Shown here: positions 30,246 to 37,737 of the stretch, one piece after another
Numbering within the stretch: the stretch's first letter is position 1
How the letters are laid out: each line of letters begins with the position of its first letter
Source of the DNA: an uncultured Lachnospiraceae bacterium
Lineage (GTDB): Bacteria > Bacillota > Clostridia > Lachnospirales > Lachnospiraceae
Length of the DNA stretch: 38,167 nt
NCBI GenBank assembly: GCA_900316855.1
Contig: ONEK01000020.1
Location: forward strand, 29,698-67,864
Direction: 5' to 3'
The notes under the pieces: generated by a model
What the model saw: the letters and a program-made list of their open reading frames with translations, nothing else
Told to the model about the DNA's origin: nothing
Databases searched by the model: none
Made by a program: the position numbers and the translations under genes

Positions 30246-31607
30246 TTATTCATTCTGATCATGCAAATCACAAGCGAGGTAGCTTGTGAACTGCTCCGCG
30301 CCGTGCGTGTTCATGTGGCCGACGTCCTTGAAGTCGGTTGAGGTGAGGCCGATGGCTTCGCGCGGGATCAGGTTGTAGTCCGAAAAGGACGCGCCGCAGG
30401 ATGCAAAGAGCTCCCGCAGTTCATCATCGACCGCAAGGTAGGCGTCCTTCTGATAGATGTTCAGCCAGTTCGGGAACGGGATGATCATGGCGTCGAGCTC
30501 GATACTGCGTTCCTCGCACCACATGGCGAGGAGCGTGAGCTTCCTCCGGCTGTCATCGCTGATAAAGGGCCGGATGAGGTCCGGGTTCTGCTCATCCCAG
30601 GCATCGGCCTCGTCCGGATCCACGAGATAAATATTCTGATCAATCACCTCGTCCGAGGGCTCGAAGCCCTGCGCGGTGCGGTGTCCCTCCGGATCCTCAA
30701 ACGTGTGCGTGCGCTTTTCCGACAGGTTGCGTGCGATGTCGAGCGAGCGGTTATAAATCCAGGGAAAAGGATAGAGGAGCGATGCCGGCTCGCCGATGTA
30801 GTCGGGGCTTGTCATGAACCTGATCCCGTCCGTCAGGCGCCGCGGCAGCGTCTCAACCGTTCCCTTTCCGTGCCAGAAGCTCGCGTCGGCGCGGAAATTT
30901 CCATTCCCGTCATCCATGAGAATTTCATGATCCAGCACGAGAATCACGCGGCGCAGGCCATCGGGAGCATATTCCTGCGCGGTCTGAATGGCGGCAAGGC
31001 TTGCGGACAGCGACTGCATATTGGTGCACATGTTGAAGCTTCGGGAGCCGAGCGAGGCATCGAGCACTTCAGGATCGATGCCGGACAGCCCCATCGAGGT
31101 GCCGACGATGATCGTGTCGAGCGGGCCGGCGGCAGCGGTTTCGGAGGCGGAAGTCACCGTAGTTGCGGGGTTCCGACCGGAGGAGCGGCCGGACGCAGCG
31201 GAGTTTACGGACATATTTCCGGAATCATTTGCTGCGTCGGGAATAGCGATGTCAGCACTTTCGACATTGTGATCGGAATGGAAGCTGTCTGCACCGCCGG
31301 CTATCTTCGCAAACCCCTGCCACATCTCCTCCGACGAGCCCATGTACGGCTCGATGAGGAAGCAAAGAAGCGCGTTCGTGCAGACAAGGAGTGCCATGAG
31401 CGCGGCGATCAGCGCAAGAGCTTTTCTGCCGTGATGAGGATTCGCTCTCCTGCGAGCTTTGCGAGACTCCGAAGCTTCTGAAGCTACAGAAATTCCGACG
31501 CCTGCGAAATCTGCGTGTATTTGTTCGGTCTTGTTCGTATTTATCTGTTGAATTTTATTGTTACTGAGCATACTGACTTCTGTTCCCGGGACGACAAAGT
31601 ATGTCAT
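30246..31607 (-). CDS. Membrane-anchored SGNH/DltD-like protein
   Basis: One N-terminal membrane helix (ALALIAALMALLVCTNALLC) is followed by an extracytoplasmic domain with the block I motif TIIVGTSMGLSG (Ser nucleophile candidate in GTSMG), SRSFNMCTNMQSLSASL and VILVLDHEIL, and C-terminal residues DVGHMNTHGAE that provide an Asp-x-x-His-like pair. In Dlt systems such a protein helps move the aminoacyl group to the glycan. A Ser/Asn/Ala-rich insertion lies between the helix and the catalytic domain (about 31120-31295). The start is uncertain (TTG 31628, ATG 31607 or ATG 31571). It converges with the ligase gene with a 21-bp gap and lies 144 bp after the MBOAT gene. Confidence 0.78.
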   Translation of the reverse strand: MTYFVVPGTEVSMLSNNKIQQINTNKTEQIHADFAGVGISVASEASESRKARRRANPHHGRKALALIAALMALLVCTNALLCFLIEPYMGSSEEMWQGFAKIAGGADSFHSDHNVESADIAIPDAANDSGNMSVNSAASGRSSGRNPATTVTSASETAAAGPLDTIIVGTSMGLSGIDPEVLDASLGSRSFNMCTNMQSLSASLAAIQTAQEYAPDGLRRVILVLDHEILMDDGNGNFRADASFWHGKGTVETLPRRLTDGIRFMTSPDYIGEPASLLYPFPWIYNRSLDIARNLSEKRTHTFEDPEGHRTAQGFEPSDEVIDQNIYLVDPDEADAWDEQNPDLIRPFISDDSRRKLTLLAMWCEERSIELDAMIIPFPNWLNIYQKDAYLAVDDELRELFASCGASFSDYNLIPREAIGLTSTDFKDVGHMNTHGAEQFTSYLACDLHDQNE

Positions 31608-31751
31608 CTGTTCTGGTTCAGCTTTCAATTGTTGATTACCGTTTTTTATTAGATCCGGATTTTAAATCCTGCTGATTCCGGTCTGGCTTGGTTTAACTTA
31701 ATATAGATATACAGCGCCAAATCCCCGCAGCGCAGCCAATTTTCTCCTGTC

Positions 31752-33431
31752 TTAGAAGTTCGCATACAGGAAGCCTCCGGCCGTCTGCGTGAAGAGGAAC
31801 GACGCGAGGACGAGGAGGATCAGGCAAAAGGCGAGGAGCGTCTGGACCGGAAGGGTGGCGTGCAGGATGCGTTCTGTGACATCGATGCCGCACTCCTGTC
31901 GGAAGCTGACCACGAAAATGATCACGATGCCGATGGCGGCAATGAGGAAGCTGCCGCCGACATTGGCGAGGCTGTCGCCGTTGCCCAGCAGCATGCCGTG
32001 CAGCTGCGGGAGGAGGCGGCCTGCATGAAAACGCAGGAGCGTATTGCGGAAGGCAAGGCCAACCGCCTGCCGGTCCGTGATCCGGTCGAAGTACCAGCCG
32101 ATGTTTACGATGATAAAAGTCCGGACGATCCGGAACACGTGAAAGCCGCGGGATTCTGTTTTCAGATGAAGCCTTTGTGACAGGCAGTTCCAGAACGGGG
32201 CTGTGAGGTCCGATAGTGCGATGACGACGCCGTTGTACATGCCCCACAGGATGTAGTGCCAGGCGGCGCCGTGCCAGAGGCCGACAACGAAGAAGACGAC
32301 GATGTTGGACACCGCTGCGGGCAGGACACGGCCGAAATGCCTGCCCAGATGCTTCGTGCACCAGTGGCCGAAGCGCTGCATGGGCTTCAGCAGGGCGAAC
32401 GGGTAGAAGAGGTAATCCCGCATCCACGCACCGAGCGAGATGTGCCATCTGCGCCAGAAATCGCCGAGCGACGTCGAGAAGTACGGGCGCTTAAAGTTCT
32501 CCATCATGGGGATGCCGAACAGGAGCGAGACGCCGAGGACGATGTCGATTCCTCCGGAGAAGTCCGCGTACTGCTGCGCGGAATACAGCAGGATGGCAAA
32601 GACGATGACCGAGCCGGGGACGTCCTCCAGCGGCACATCCAGAAGGGAAGCGATGTGCGTCACCAGCATATCCGCGACGGCGTACTTTTTCATGAGGCCG
32701 AACAGGATGAGCCACAGCGCGCGGCCCGTCCTGTGCAGATCAAAGGCATGCGGCTCATACAGCGCCTGTATCCTGTCATAGCGGTTGATGGGTCCCTGCA
32801 GCAGCTGCGGAAACCAGGAGACAAACAGCAGAAACCTTGCGAACGAGCGCTCCGCCGGCACCTTGTCATTGTAGATATCGATGAGATAGCTGAGCGACTG
32901 GAACGTGTAAAACGAGATGCCAAGCGGCAGCAGGAGACCGGACGAAGCGTGGAACAGCTCGTTCCAGTATTTCAGCCACGCGAGAATTCCGAAGTTGAGA
33001 ACGAGGACCAGCGTGAGGATCATCCGCTTCTTCCGCAGAGCCTGTGCCTTCAGGATTTTCCGCTGATCACGCGTGACGGAGGAGTCCTTCTTCGCTTCGC
33101 GGAAGCTCATCGTGATCCGCTCCATCTGCAGGCTTCCGAGGAAAACGGACAGCGCCGTGAACAGGATGAAAATGAGATTCCCCGGGCCGTTCAGCGCATA
33201 GAAGATAAGCGAGCCGATGAGGAGAATGCGCCACTGGAGACGTGCGGAAGCTGCTGCGACTGCCGGCGAAGCGTCTGACGTGGCAGCGGGGGAAAGATCC
33301 TGTGAAATGGAAGAATTGCGGGAGCTTTCGGCGGCGTGCGGCGCAATTGCCCCGGCAAGCCGCGGCAGCAGATAGTACAGGAGCAGCAGGATCCCCGCAA
33401 ACCCCAGATATTCCAGCGAGAAAAGACTCAT
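31752..33431 (-). CDS. MBOAT family O-acyltransferase (DltB/AlgI-like)
   Basis: FSLEYLGFAGILLLLYYLLP at the N-terminus, PLGISFYTFQSLSYLIDIY, QLLQGPINRYDR, DFSGGIDIVLGVSLLFGI, FWRRWHISLGAWMRDYLFYP and VVGLWHGAAWHYILWGMYNG (catalytic His) are the complete MBOAT signature. It transfers acyl or aminoacyl groups from the inside carrier to an outside acceptor. ATG 33431 has the RBS AGGAG at 8 nt on the - strand; an ORF extension to 33554 is rejected. A Ser/Ala-rich insertion lies at about 33232-33350 after the first helix. The 244-bp gap to the next gene (33432-33675) holds short TGAATC/TTCCGGCAAAA repeats only. Confidence 0.9.
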   Translation of the reverse strand: MSLFSLEYLGFAGILLLLYYLLPRLAGAIAPHAAESSRNSSISQDLSPAATSDASPAVAAASARLQWRILLIGSLIFYALNGPGNLIFILFTALSVFLGSLQMERITMSFREAKKDSSVTRDQRKILKAQALRKKRMILTLVLVLNFGILAWLKYWNELFHASSGLLLPLGISFYTFQSLSYLIDIYNDKVPAERSFARFLLFVSWFPQLLQGPINRYDRIQALYEPHAFDLHRTGRALWLILFGLMKKYAVADMLVTHIASLLDVPLEDVPGSVIVFAILLYSAQQYADFSGGIDIVLGVSLLFGIPMMENFKRPYFSTSLGDFWRRWHISLGAWMRDYLFYPFALLKPMQRFGHWCTKHLGRHFGRVLPAAVSNIVVFFVVGLWHGAAWHYILWGMYNGVVIALSDLTAPFWNCLSQRLHLKTESRGFHVFRIVRTFIIVNIGWYFDRITDRQAVGLAFRNTLLRFHAGRLLPQLHGMLLGNGDSLANVGGSFLIAAIGIVIIFVVSFRQECGIDVTERILHATLPVQTLLAFCLILLVLASFLFTQTAGGFLYANF

Positions 33432-33675
33432 CCGGCAAACTCCTGAATCCTGCAATAACTTCTGAATCTTCTGAATCCGGCAAAAAGCCTGATTCCGGCA
33501 AAATGCAGACGCGCTTTCTGAACAGCCGGCCTGCCTGCGGAGGATCGAAGGCAATGATCACAAGGCAACGATCATAAGACAACACAACAAGGCTCATTTT
33601 ACCTTGAAACAGGCGGATGTGCCAGCGGTCTGAATGGGTGGCTGTTCTGCTTCTGACGATCTTCCAGCCTTCCCG

Positions 33676-35550
33676 TCACTGCGGACCATACATCTGCATC
33701 CACTGTTCGCGGGGGATAGCAACGACGGAGCTTTTGCCGTAAAAGCGGGCCGTGGTGGTGCTGGTGTAGCTTCCGGGATCATCCGTAACCGGCATCTGCA
33801 TGAACGGCCCCTGTATGTCGTTGACCATGGGAAGAATGACATCTGAGACGGAATCATCCGTCAGCAGCTGATGCTGCAGCTGCATCTGGTCGTAGTAGTC
33901 GGCGGCAGCACCGCTGCGGATGTAATCGAGGACGGTTATGAGCGTCGTCGATTTCAGGGTGTGCCGGCAGGTGTACAGGAGCACCAGGAAAACCGCAGCG
34001 GCGGCAAGTCCGGCGAGCGTATGTTTTCGACGGTGGATGCCGCTGTGGTGCGGATTCCATGTTCCCTTTCGAAAAATCTCTTCGGTGAACCCTGCTGACG
34101 CTTTTGATAAATTATCTAAATCACCGGACGGGGTGGCCGTCTTTGTTGAATCGTCTGTATTCGCGGGGAAAATGGACGAGTCCACGGATGCCGGCGATGC
34201 ACCTTCCGATTCAGCGCGTTTGAAAAACTGCCTGCTACAGATCTCCAAGCCCCACGTCAGGGTGAGTCCTCCCGTCACAAACATGAGCACATAGAAGTAG
34301 GTGTCATAGACTCCGTTGGAGACTTCCACGCCGGAGTAGATCTCGGGCGCGAAGATACAGATATAGCCAAGGAGGAGCGCCGCGGACAGGAGAACCGGAT
34401 GCAGAAGAGAATGTGTCCGGGTAAACACTGATACCCTTCGCGTACGCAGAAAGATCAGCAGCAGGCAGCAGGTAATGATGAGGATGAAGGCGATCGGCCG
34501 CTCGCGCAGGTGGAGGGCGATGTTGCGGAAGGCGTGGGGAAAGCAGGAGGCGATCGTGCCGAGGACGCGGCCGATGCTGAAGCCGAAGTCTTCACCGCCG
34601 CGCACCTTGTTGCCGGGTGCCTTCATGCTGATGACAAGGCCGATCAGCTCCGCGGCAAGCGGCAGCAGGAGCGGGCAGACGGAGCGGAACCATATTTTGC
34701 GTGAAGCGGCGTTGGTTCCTTTGTGACACTTTGCACCGGCAAAATTTGAATCGTGAATTGAGTCATGTCCTGCGATGTTTGACGGCACGTCTTCCGGGTT
34801 TCTGCGGATTTGTCCCAGCCAGTCCATTACAACCAGAACGAGGATCGCGTACGGCGCCAGGATTGCCGCGGGGTAGCTGCAGCCGCCAAGGCACGCCTGC
34901 AGGAGCGTGAGCCACAAGAGATCGCGGATCCGGAAAGTTTTTCGATAGGAAGCCTTAAGAAACCGGTCCGCGCAGACGACGGCGGTAAGGCACAGGCAGA
35001 AGGGGACCATATAATGAATAGTGCCGTTCCACCAGTAGATGGAATACTTCGGATTCGGGGTGAACTGCACGAGGACAAAGAACAGGACGCAGAACGCGGT
35101 CAGCCACTGAGTCCTGGCAAAGTGCAGGCGCACAACAAGAAAATGATGCAGGAACAGCAATATCGCCGCTGCCTGCATGCCCAGGCAAAGCCAGGGAACC
35201 ACCCAATAGGTATTGAACGAGAAGACCTCCGGGTGAAGCTGGAAGAGGGCAACCGTGAACCAGGTGCCCTGCCAGCTGTGCCAGACGGAGATGATATGAT
35301 CCCGGACCGCGGCAAGGAGTGCCGGAACAGAATGTCGCAGGAGCCAGGCCTGGTGCGCCGCTGCTCCGTAATTCATGTCATCCCCGCTCGCAAAATCCGC
35401 GTAGGACAGATACAGGAGCGGAATCAGCGAAAGGGTCAGAACGAGAAAGGAAACGGCAAGGAATATCCGGGAAATGGTAAAATCTGTGCCGGAGCCTGTT
35501 TGTATATTTCCCTGTTCATTGGAATTTCCGGAACCCACCGGGGCTTTCAT
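33676..35550 (-). CDS. DUF6056-type polytopic membrane protein (GT-C-like), copy 2
   Basis: A paralogue of the protein at 7343-9148. The first helix (VSFLVLTLSLIPLLYLSYAD) is followed by ASGDDMNYGAAAHQAWLL, with the DD pair in the first outside loop, then WQGTWFTVALFQLHPEVFSF and YWWNGTIHYMVPFCLCLTAV, then many helices. The C-terminal ~120 residues are outside. ATG 35550 has RBS GGGAGG at 8 nt. Hydrophilic insertions lie at about 34700-34800 and 34040-34225. It is divergent from the bile salt hydrolase gene. A glycosyl transfer role is inferred from fold, not shown. Confidence 0.72.
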   Translation of the reverse strand: MKAPVGSGNSNEQGNIQTGSGTDFTISRIFLAVSFLVLTLSLIPLLYLSYADFASGDDMNYGAAAHQAWLLRHSVPALLAAVRDHIISVWHSWQGTWFTVALFQLHPEVFSFNTYWVVPWLCLGMQAAAILLFLHHFLVVRLHFARTQWLTAFCVLFFVLVQFTPNPKYSIYWWNGTIHYMVPFCLCLTAVVCADRFLKASYRKTFRIRDLLWLTLLQACLGGCSYPAAILAPYAILVLVVMDWLGQIRRNPEDVPSNIAGHDSIHDSNFAGAKCHKGTNAASRKIWFRSVCPLLLPLAAELIGLVISMKAPGNKVRGGEDFGFSIGRVLGTIASCFPHAFRNIALHLRERPIAFILIITCCLLLIFLRTRRVSVFTRTHSLLHPVLLSAALLLGYICIFAPEIYSGVEVSNGVYDTYFYVLMFVTGGLTLTWGLEICSRQFFKRAESEGASPASVDSSIFPANTDDSTKTATPSGDLDNLSKASAGFTEEIFRKGTWNPHHSGIHRRKHTLAGLAAAAVFLVLLYTCRHTLKSTTLITVLDYIRSGAAADYYDQMQLQHQLLTDDSVSDVILPMVNDIQGPFMQMPVTDDPGSYTSTTTARFYGKSSVVAIPREQWMQMYGPQ

Positions 35551-35633
35551 GCTGCAATTCCTCCCATAACTTCCGGTGATACAAGACCGGAGCGAAATCC
35601 GGTGACGCTTCGCCTGCCGCTGCCCGGCGGTTC

Positions 35634-35662
35634 TTGACACGATCCGGCAGCATTCTTATAAT
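35634..35662 (+). promoter_or_regulatory. Perfect consensus sigma-A promoter of the bile salt hydrolase leader
   Basis: TTGACA (35634-35639), a 17-bp spacer and TATAAT (35657-35662): an exact match to consensus, the only one found in the window. Transcription would start near 35669, 163 nt before the hydrolase ATG and about 60 nt before a strong terminator. Confidence 0.8.
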
Positions 35663-35729
35663 GATGGCATGAAGAGGGCACTGCAGCAAGCGGTTTGACT
35701 CTCCTCGATAAACTCTGGTTTTTAGCTTT

Positions 35730-35769
35730 GAGTCGTCACTTGGCCGAGTGGCGGCTCTTTCTGTTTCTT
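35730..35769 (+). terminator. Intrinsic terminator in the bile salt hydrolase leader (possible attenuator)
   Basis: GAGTCGTCACT (35730-35740) pairs along all 11 positions (with two G-U pairs, at 733/754 and 736/751) with AGTGGCGGCTC (35747-35757), loop TGGCCG, followed by TTTCTGTTTCTT. GACTC at 35697-35701 can pair with GAGTC at 35730-35734, giving a potential antiterminator. The product between promoter and terminator would be about 100 nt. Confidence 0.7.
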
Positions 35770-35796
35770 ACGATGATCGTAACGGTAAATGTACCG
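35768..35796. promoter_or_regulatory. Two adjacent palindromes before the bile salt hydrolase gene
   Basis: TTACGAT-G-ATCGTAA (35768-35782) is a perfect 15-bp palindrome with a single central base, and CGGTA-AATG-TACCG (35783-35796) follows without a gap. They could be operators or RNA hairpins between the terminator and the RBS. Confidence 0.55.
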
Positions 35797-35831
35797 ATAT
35801 GAAATGTAACACGCAAAGGGGGAAACAGGCA

Positions 35832-36854
35832 ATGTGTACAGCAGCGACGTATGTGAGCAGGGATCATTACTTCGGGAGGAATCTGGATCTGGAGTATTCG
35901 TATCACGAGCAGGTGACGGTGATGCCGCGGAATTTCCCGCTGAGGTTCCGGAACGCGGAGGCGGGGGAAGCGTTCCGGGAAACATTTGAAAAGGCGCAGG
36001 AAGGTTCTGCTGCCGGAAACCACTACGCCATCATCGGGATGGCGTATGTCGCGGGCGGGTATCCGCTGTTCTACGACGGGATCAATGAGGAAGGGCTTGG
36101 CATGGCTGGGCTGAACTTCCCGGACAACTGTGACTTCCGGGAGGTGACGGCAGGGAAGGTGAACGTCGCTTCGTTCGAGCTGATTCCGTGGATCCTGGGC
36201 TCGTGCAGGACCGTGGAGGACGCAAGGGTGATGCTGGAGGGTGTCAATGTGACGAACCAGGCGTTCTCCGAAAAGCTTCCTCCGAACCCGCTGCACTGGA
36301 TGATTGCGGACAGGCAGAAGCAGATCGTCGTGGAGCAGACGAAGGCGGGACTTAAGATTTACGACAATCCGGTCGGCGTGATGACAAACAACCCGACGTT
36401 TGACATCCAGCTCACCCTGCTGGCAAATTACCGGAATGTCACGGCGGAGCAGGGGAGCACCCGCTTCGCTGACGGGCTCGACCTGCACGCGTATTCGCGC
36501 GGCATGGGCGGCATGGGGCTTCCGGGCGACCTCTCCAGCGCGTCCAGGTTTGCAAAGGTCGCCTTCACACGGATGAATTCCGTCTCCGGTGAGGATGAAT
36601 CCGCAAGCGTCAGCCAGTTCTTCCACATCCTCGGGAGCGTGGAGCAGCAGCGCGGCTGCTGCCGGCTCGGGGAGGACCAGTACGAGATCACGATCTATTC
36701 CAGCTGCTGCAATCAGGACAGAGGAATCTATTACTACACCACCTATGAGAACAGCCAGATCAACGCCGTGGACCTGCACCGCGAGAACCTCGACTGCACA
36801 GAGCTTGTCACTTACGACCTTGTGAAGGGGCAGCAGTTCCGTTTCCAGAACTGA
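35832..36854 (+). CDS. bsh: Choloylglycine (bile salt) hydrolase family Ntn-hydrolase
   Basis: Deconjugates glycine or taurine from bile salts in the gut. Met-Cys at the start gives the Cys2 nucleophile; FGRNLDLEY supplies Arg16 and Asp19; AGLNFPDNC near residue 95, NPLHWMIAD and YSRGMGGMGLPGDLSS supply the conserved Asn, Asn and Arg. ATG 35832 is fixed by the Cys2 rule and by the RBS AAAGGGGG; the frame is open upstream but Cys must follow the initiator Met. Length 340 aa is slightly longer than typical. Bile salt rather than penicillin V as substrate is inference from the family pattern. Its leader has a consensus promoter, a terminator and palindromes, so regulated expression is likely. 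Confidence 0.92.
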   Translation: MCTAATYVSRDHYFGRNLDLEYSYHEQVTVMPRNFPLRFRNAEAGEAFRETFEKAQEGSAAGNHYAIIGMAYVAGGYPLFYDGINEEGLGMAGLNFPDNCDFREVTAGKVNVASFELIPWILGSCRTVEDARVMLEGVNVTNQAFSEKLPPNPLHWMIADRQKQIVVEQTKAGLKIYDNPVGVMTNNPTFDIQLTLLANYRNVTAEQGSTRFADGLDLHAYSRGMGGMGLPGDLSSASRFAKVAFTRMNSVSGEDESASVSQFFHILGSVEQQRGCCRLGEDQYEITIYSSCCNQDRGIYYYTTYENSQINAVDLHRENLDCTELVTYDLVKGQQFRFQN

Positions 36855-36908
36855 GGGAAGCCCCTGCTGATGCGTCTTCTGAAGATACGGACGCGGATCG
36901 TATTACTA

Positions 36909-36937
36909 TTGTCTGTATCACGGTAACGTGATATAGT
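36909..36937 (+). promoter_or_regulatory. Promoter with palindromic operator of the toxin-antitoxin operon
   Basis: TTGTCT (36909-36914), 17 bp, TATAGT (36932-36937). The spacer carries the perfect inverted repeat TATCACG-GTAA-CGTGATA (36916-36933), which overlaps the -10. This is the expected arrangement for autorepression by an antitoxin. Confidence 0.65.
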
Positions 36938-36978
36938 CAATTGACAGCAATGAGGCATGTACCAGAGGAGGTGATCCG

Positions 36979-37431
36979 ATGTTTCATAAGGTGAAAAGTG
37001 TCGCGGCACTGCCTGACTGGAAACTGAGCGTCCAGTTTGCGGAGGGGGTTACCAAGATTTATGATGTTGAGCCTCTGCTGAGAAAATGGAAGCCCTTCAG
37101 AGCCTTGTCTGATGAGGAACTGTTCAGCTCGGTTGCTGTCGACGCAGGCGGCTATGGTATCAGCTGGAATGATGAAATCGACCTCTCCTGTGACGAGTTG
37201 TATGAGAATGGGAAAGCGGTTCATACACCGTTCGATGATCTGCTTGCTTTTTCAGATGCAACGGAGATCTGGGGACTCAATGAAAGCACCCTGCGAAAAG
37301 CCGTCTCTTACGGAAAATTGGTAAATGGTGTGGATGTGTGCAAATTCGGGAAACAGTGGATTGTGACCCGTGATTCCATGGTCCGTGTGTATGGTCAGCC
37401 GGATGCAGGAAGCGTCAGGAAAAAGACCTGA
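36979..37431 (+). CDS. DUF2442 protein with C-terminal helix-turn-helix domain
   Basis: The N-terminal ~75 residues (VKSVAALPDWKLSVQFAEGV, KIYDVEPLL, YGISWNDEIDLSCDELYENG) are DUF2442. The C-terminal part (ATEIWGLNESTLRKAVSYGK, then LVNGVDVCKFGKQWIVTRDS) is a helix-turn-helix/wing found in proteins that pair with toxins. The RBS AGGAGGTGATCC is nearly a full complement of the 16S tail, with the ATG right after. It is a plausible repressor of the palindrome upstream. It leads a three-gene operon with UPF0175 and PIN proteins. Confidence 0.8.
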   Translation: MFHKVKSVAALPDWKLSVQFAEGVTKIYDVEPLLRKWKPFRALSDEELFSSVAVDAGGYGISWNDEIDLSCDELYENGKAVHTPFDDLLAFSDATEIWGLNESTLRKAVSYGKLVNGVDVCKFGKQWIVTRDSMVRVYGQPDAGSVRKKT

Positions 37432-37455
37432 TCGATTATGGTTCGAGGCTTGCGT

Positions 37456-37737
37456 ATGGAAATGACAAAGGTTGAAATAACAATTCCCGCAGAGATGAAG
37501 CGGTTTGTAACCACACTTGATGAAAAGGAGACGACGGAGAGGAATGCAGTTCTTCTGTATCCCTTTATCCGGAATCAGATCATTTCGAATGGCAGGGCTG
37601 CCGAGATTCTTGGTATGCATAAAACGGATCTCATTGCGTGCTATGACCGCCTGGGCTTTCCTTATCTTGACCAGAGCAGGGAAGAAGTTGAAGGGGATAT
37701 GGCCTCGGTTGCAATGGCACGGAGGGTGAATAAGTGA
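37456..37737 (+). CDS. UPF0175 family antitoxin-like protein
   Basis: LLYPFIRNQIISNGRAAEILG, then MHKTDLIACYDRLGFPYLD, is the conserved UPF0175 core with a short helix-turn-helix. This family is usually encoded directly before a DUF3368 PIN toxin, as here. ATG 37456 has RBS GAGG at 7 nt; ATG 37438 is less well placed. The stop overlaps the next start as GTGA (37734-37737), so the two are translationally coupled. Confidence 0.85.
   Translation: MEMTKVEITIPAEMKRFVTTLDEKETTERNAVLLYPFIRNQIISNGRAAEILGMHKTDLIACYDRLGFPYLDQSREEVEGDMASVAMARRVNK

Noticed and set aside
32256..33278. 340-residue + strand open frame opposite the MBOAT gene
   Set aside because: Its composition (Glu/Arg/Gln-rich, no motifs) is typical of a complementary-strand shadow, and the MBOAT signature on the - strand is complete.
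33432..33554. N-terminal extension of the MBOAT protein to 33554
   Set aside because: The extra 41 residues contain short DNA repeats and no membrane helix; ATG 33431 has an AGGAG RBS and matches family N-termini.
35736..35760. tRNA-like D-arm sequence GGCCGAGTGG
   Set aside because: No acceptor stem, anticodon arm or T arm surrounds it. The bases are fully explained by the terminator hairpin.
36957..36974. Five-codon leader peptide (MYQRR) before the DUF2442 gene
   Set aside because: It overlaps the strong RBS of the next gene and lacks an RBS of its own. Probably fortuitous.
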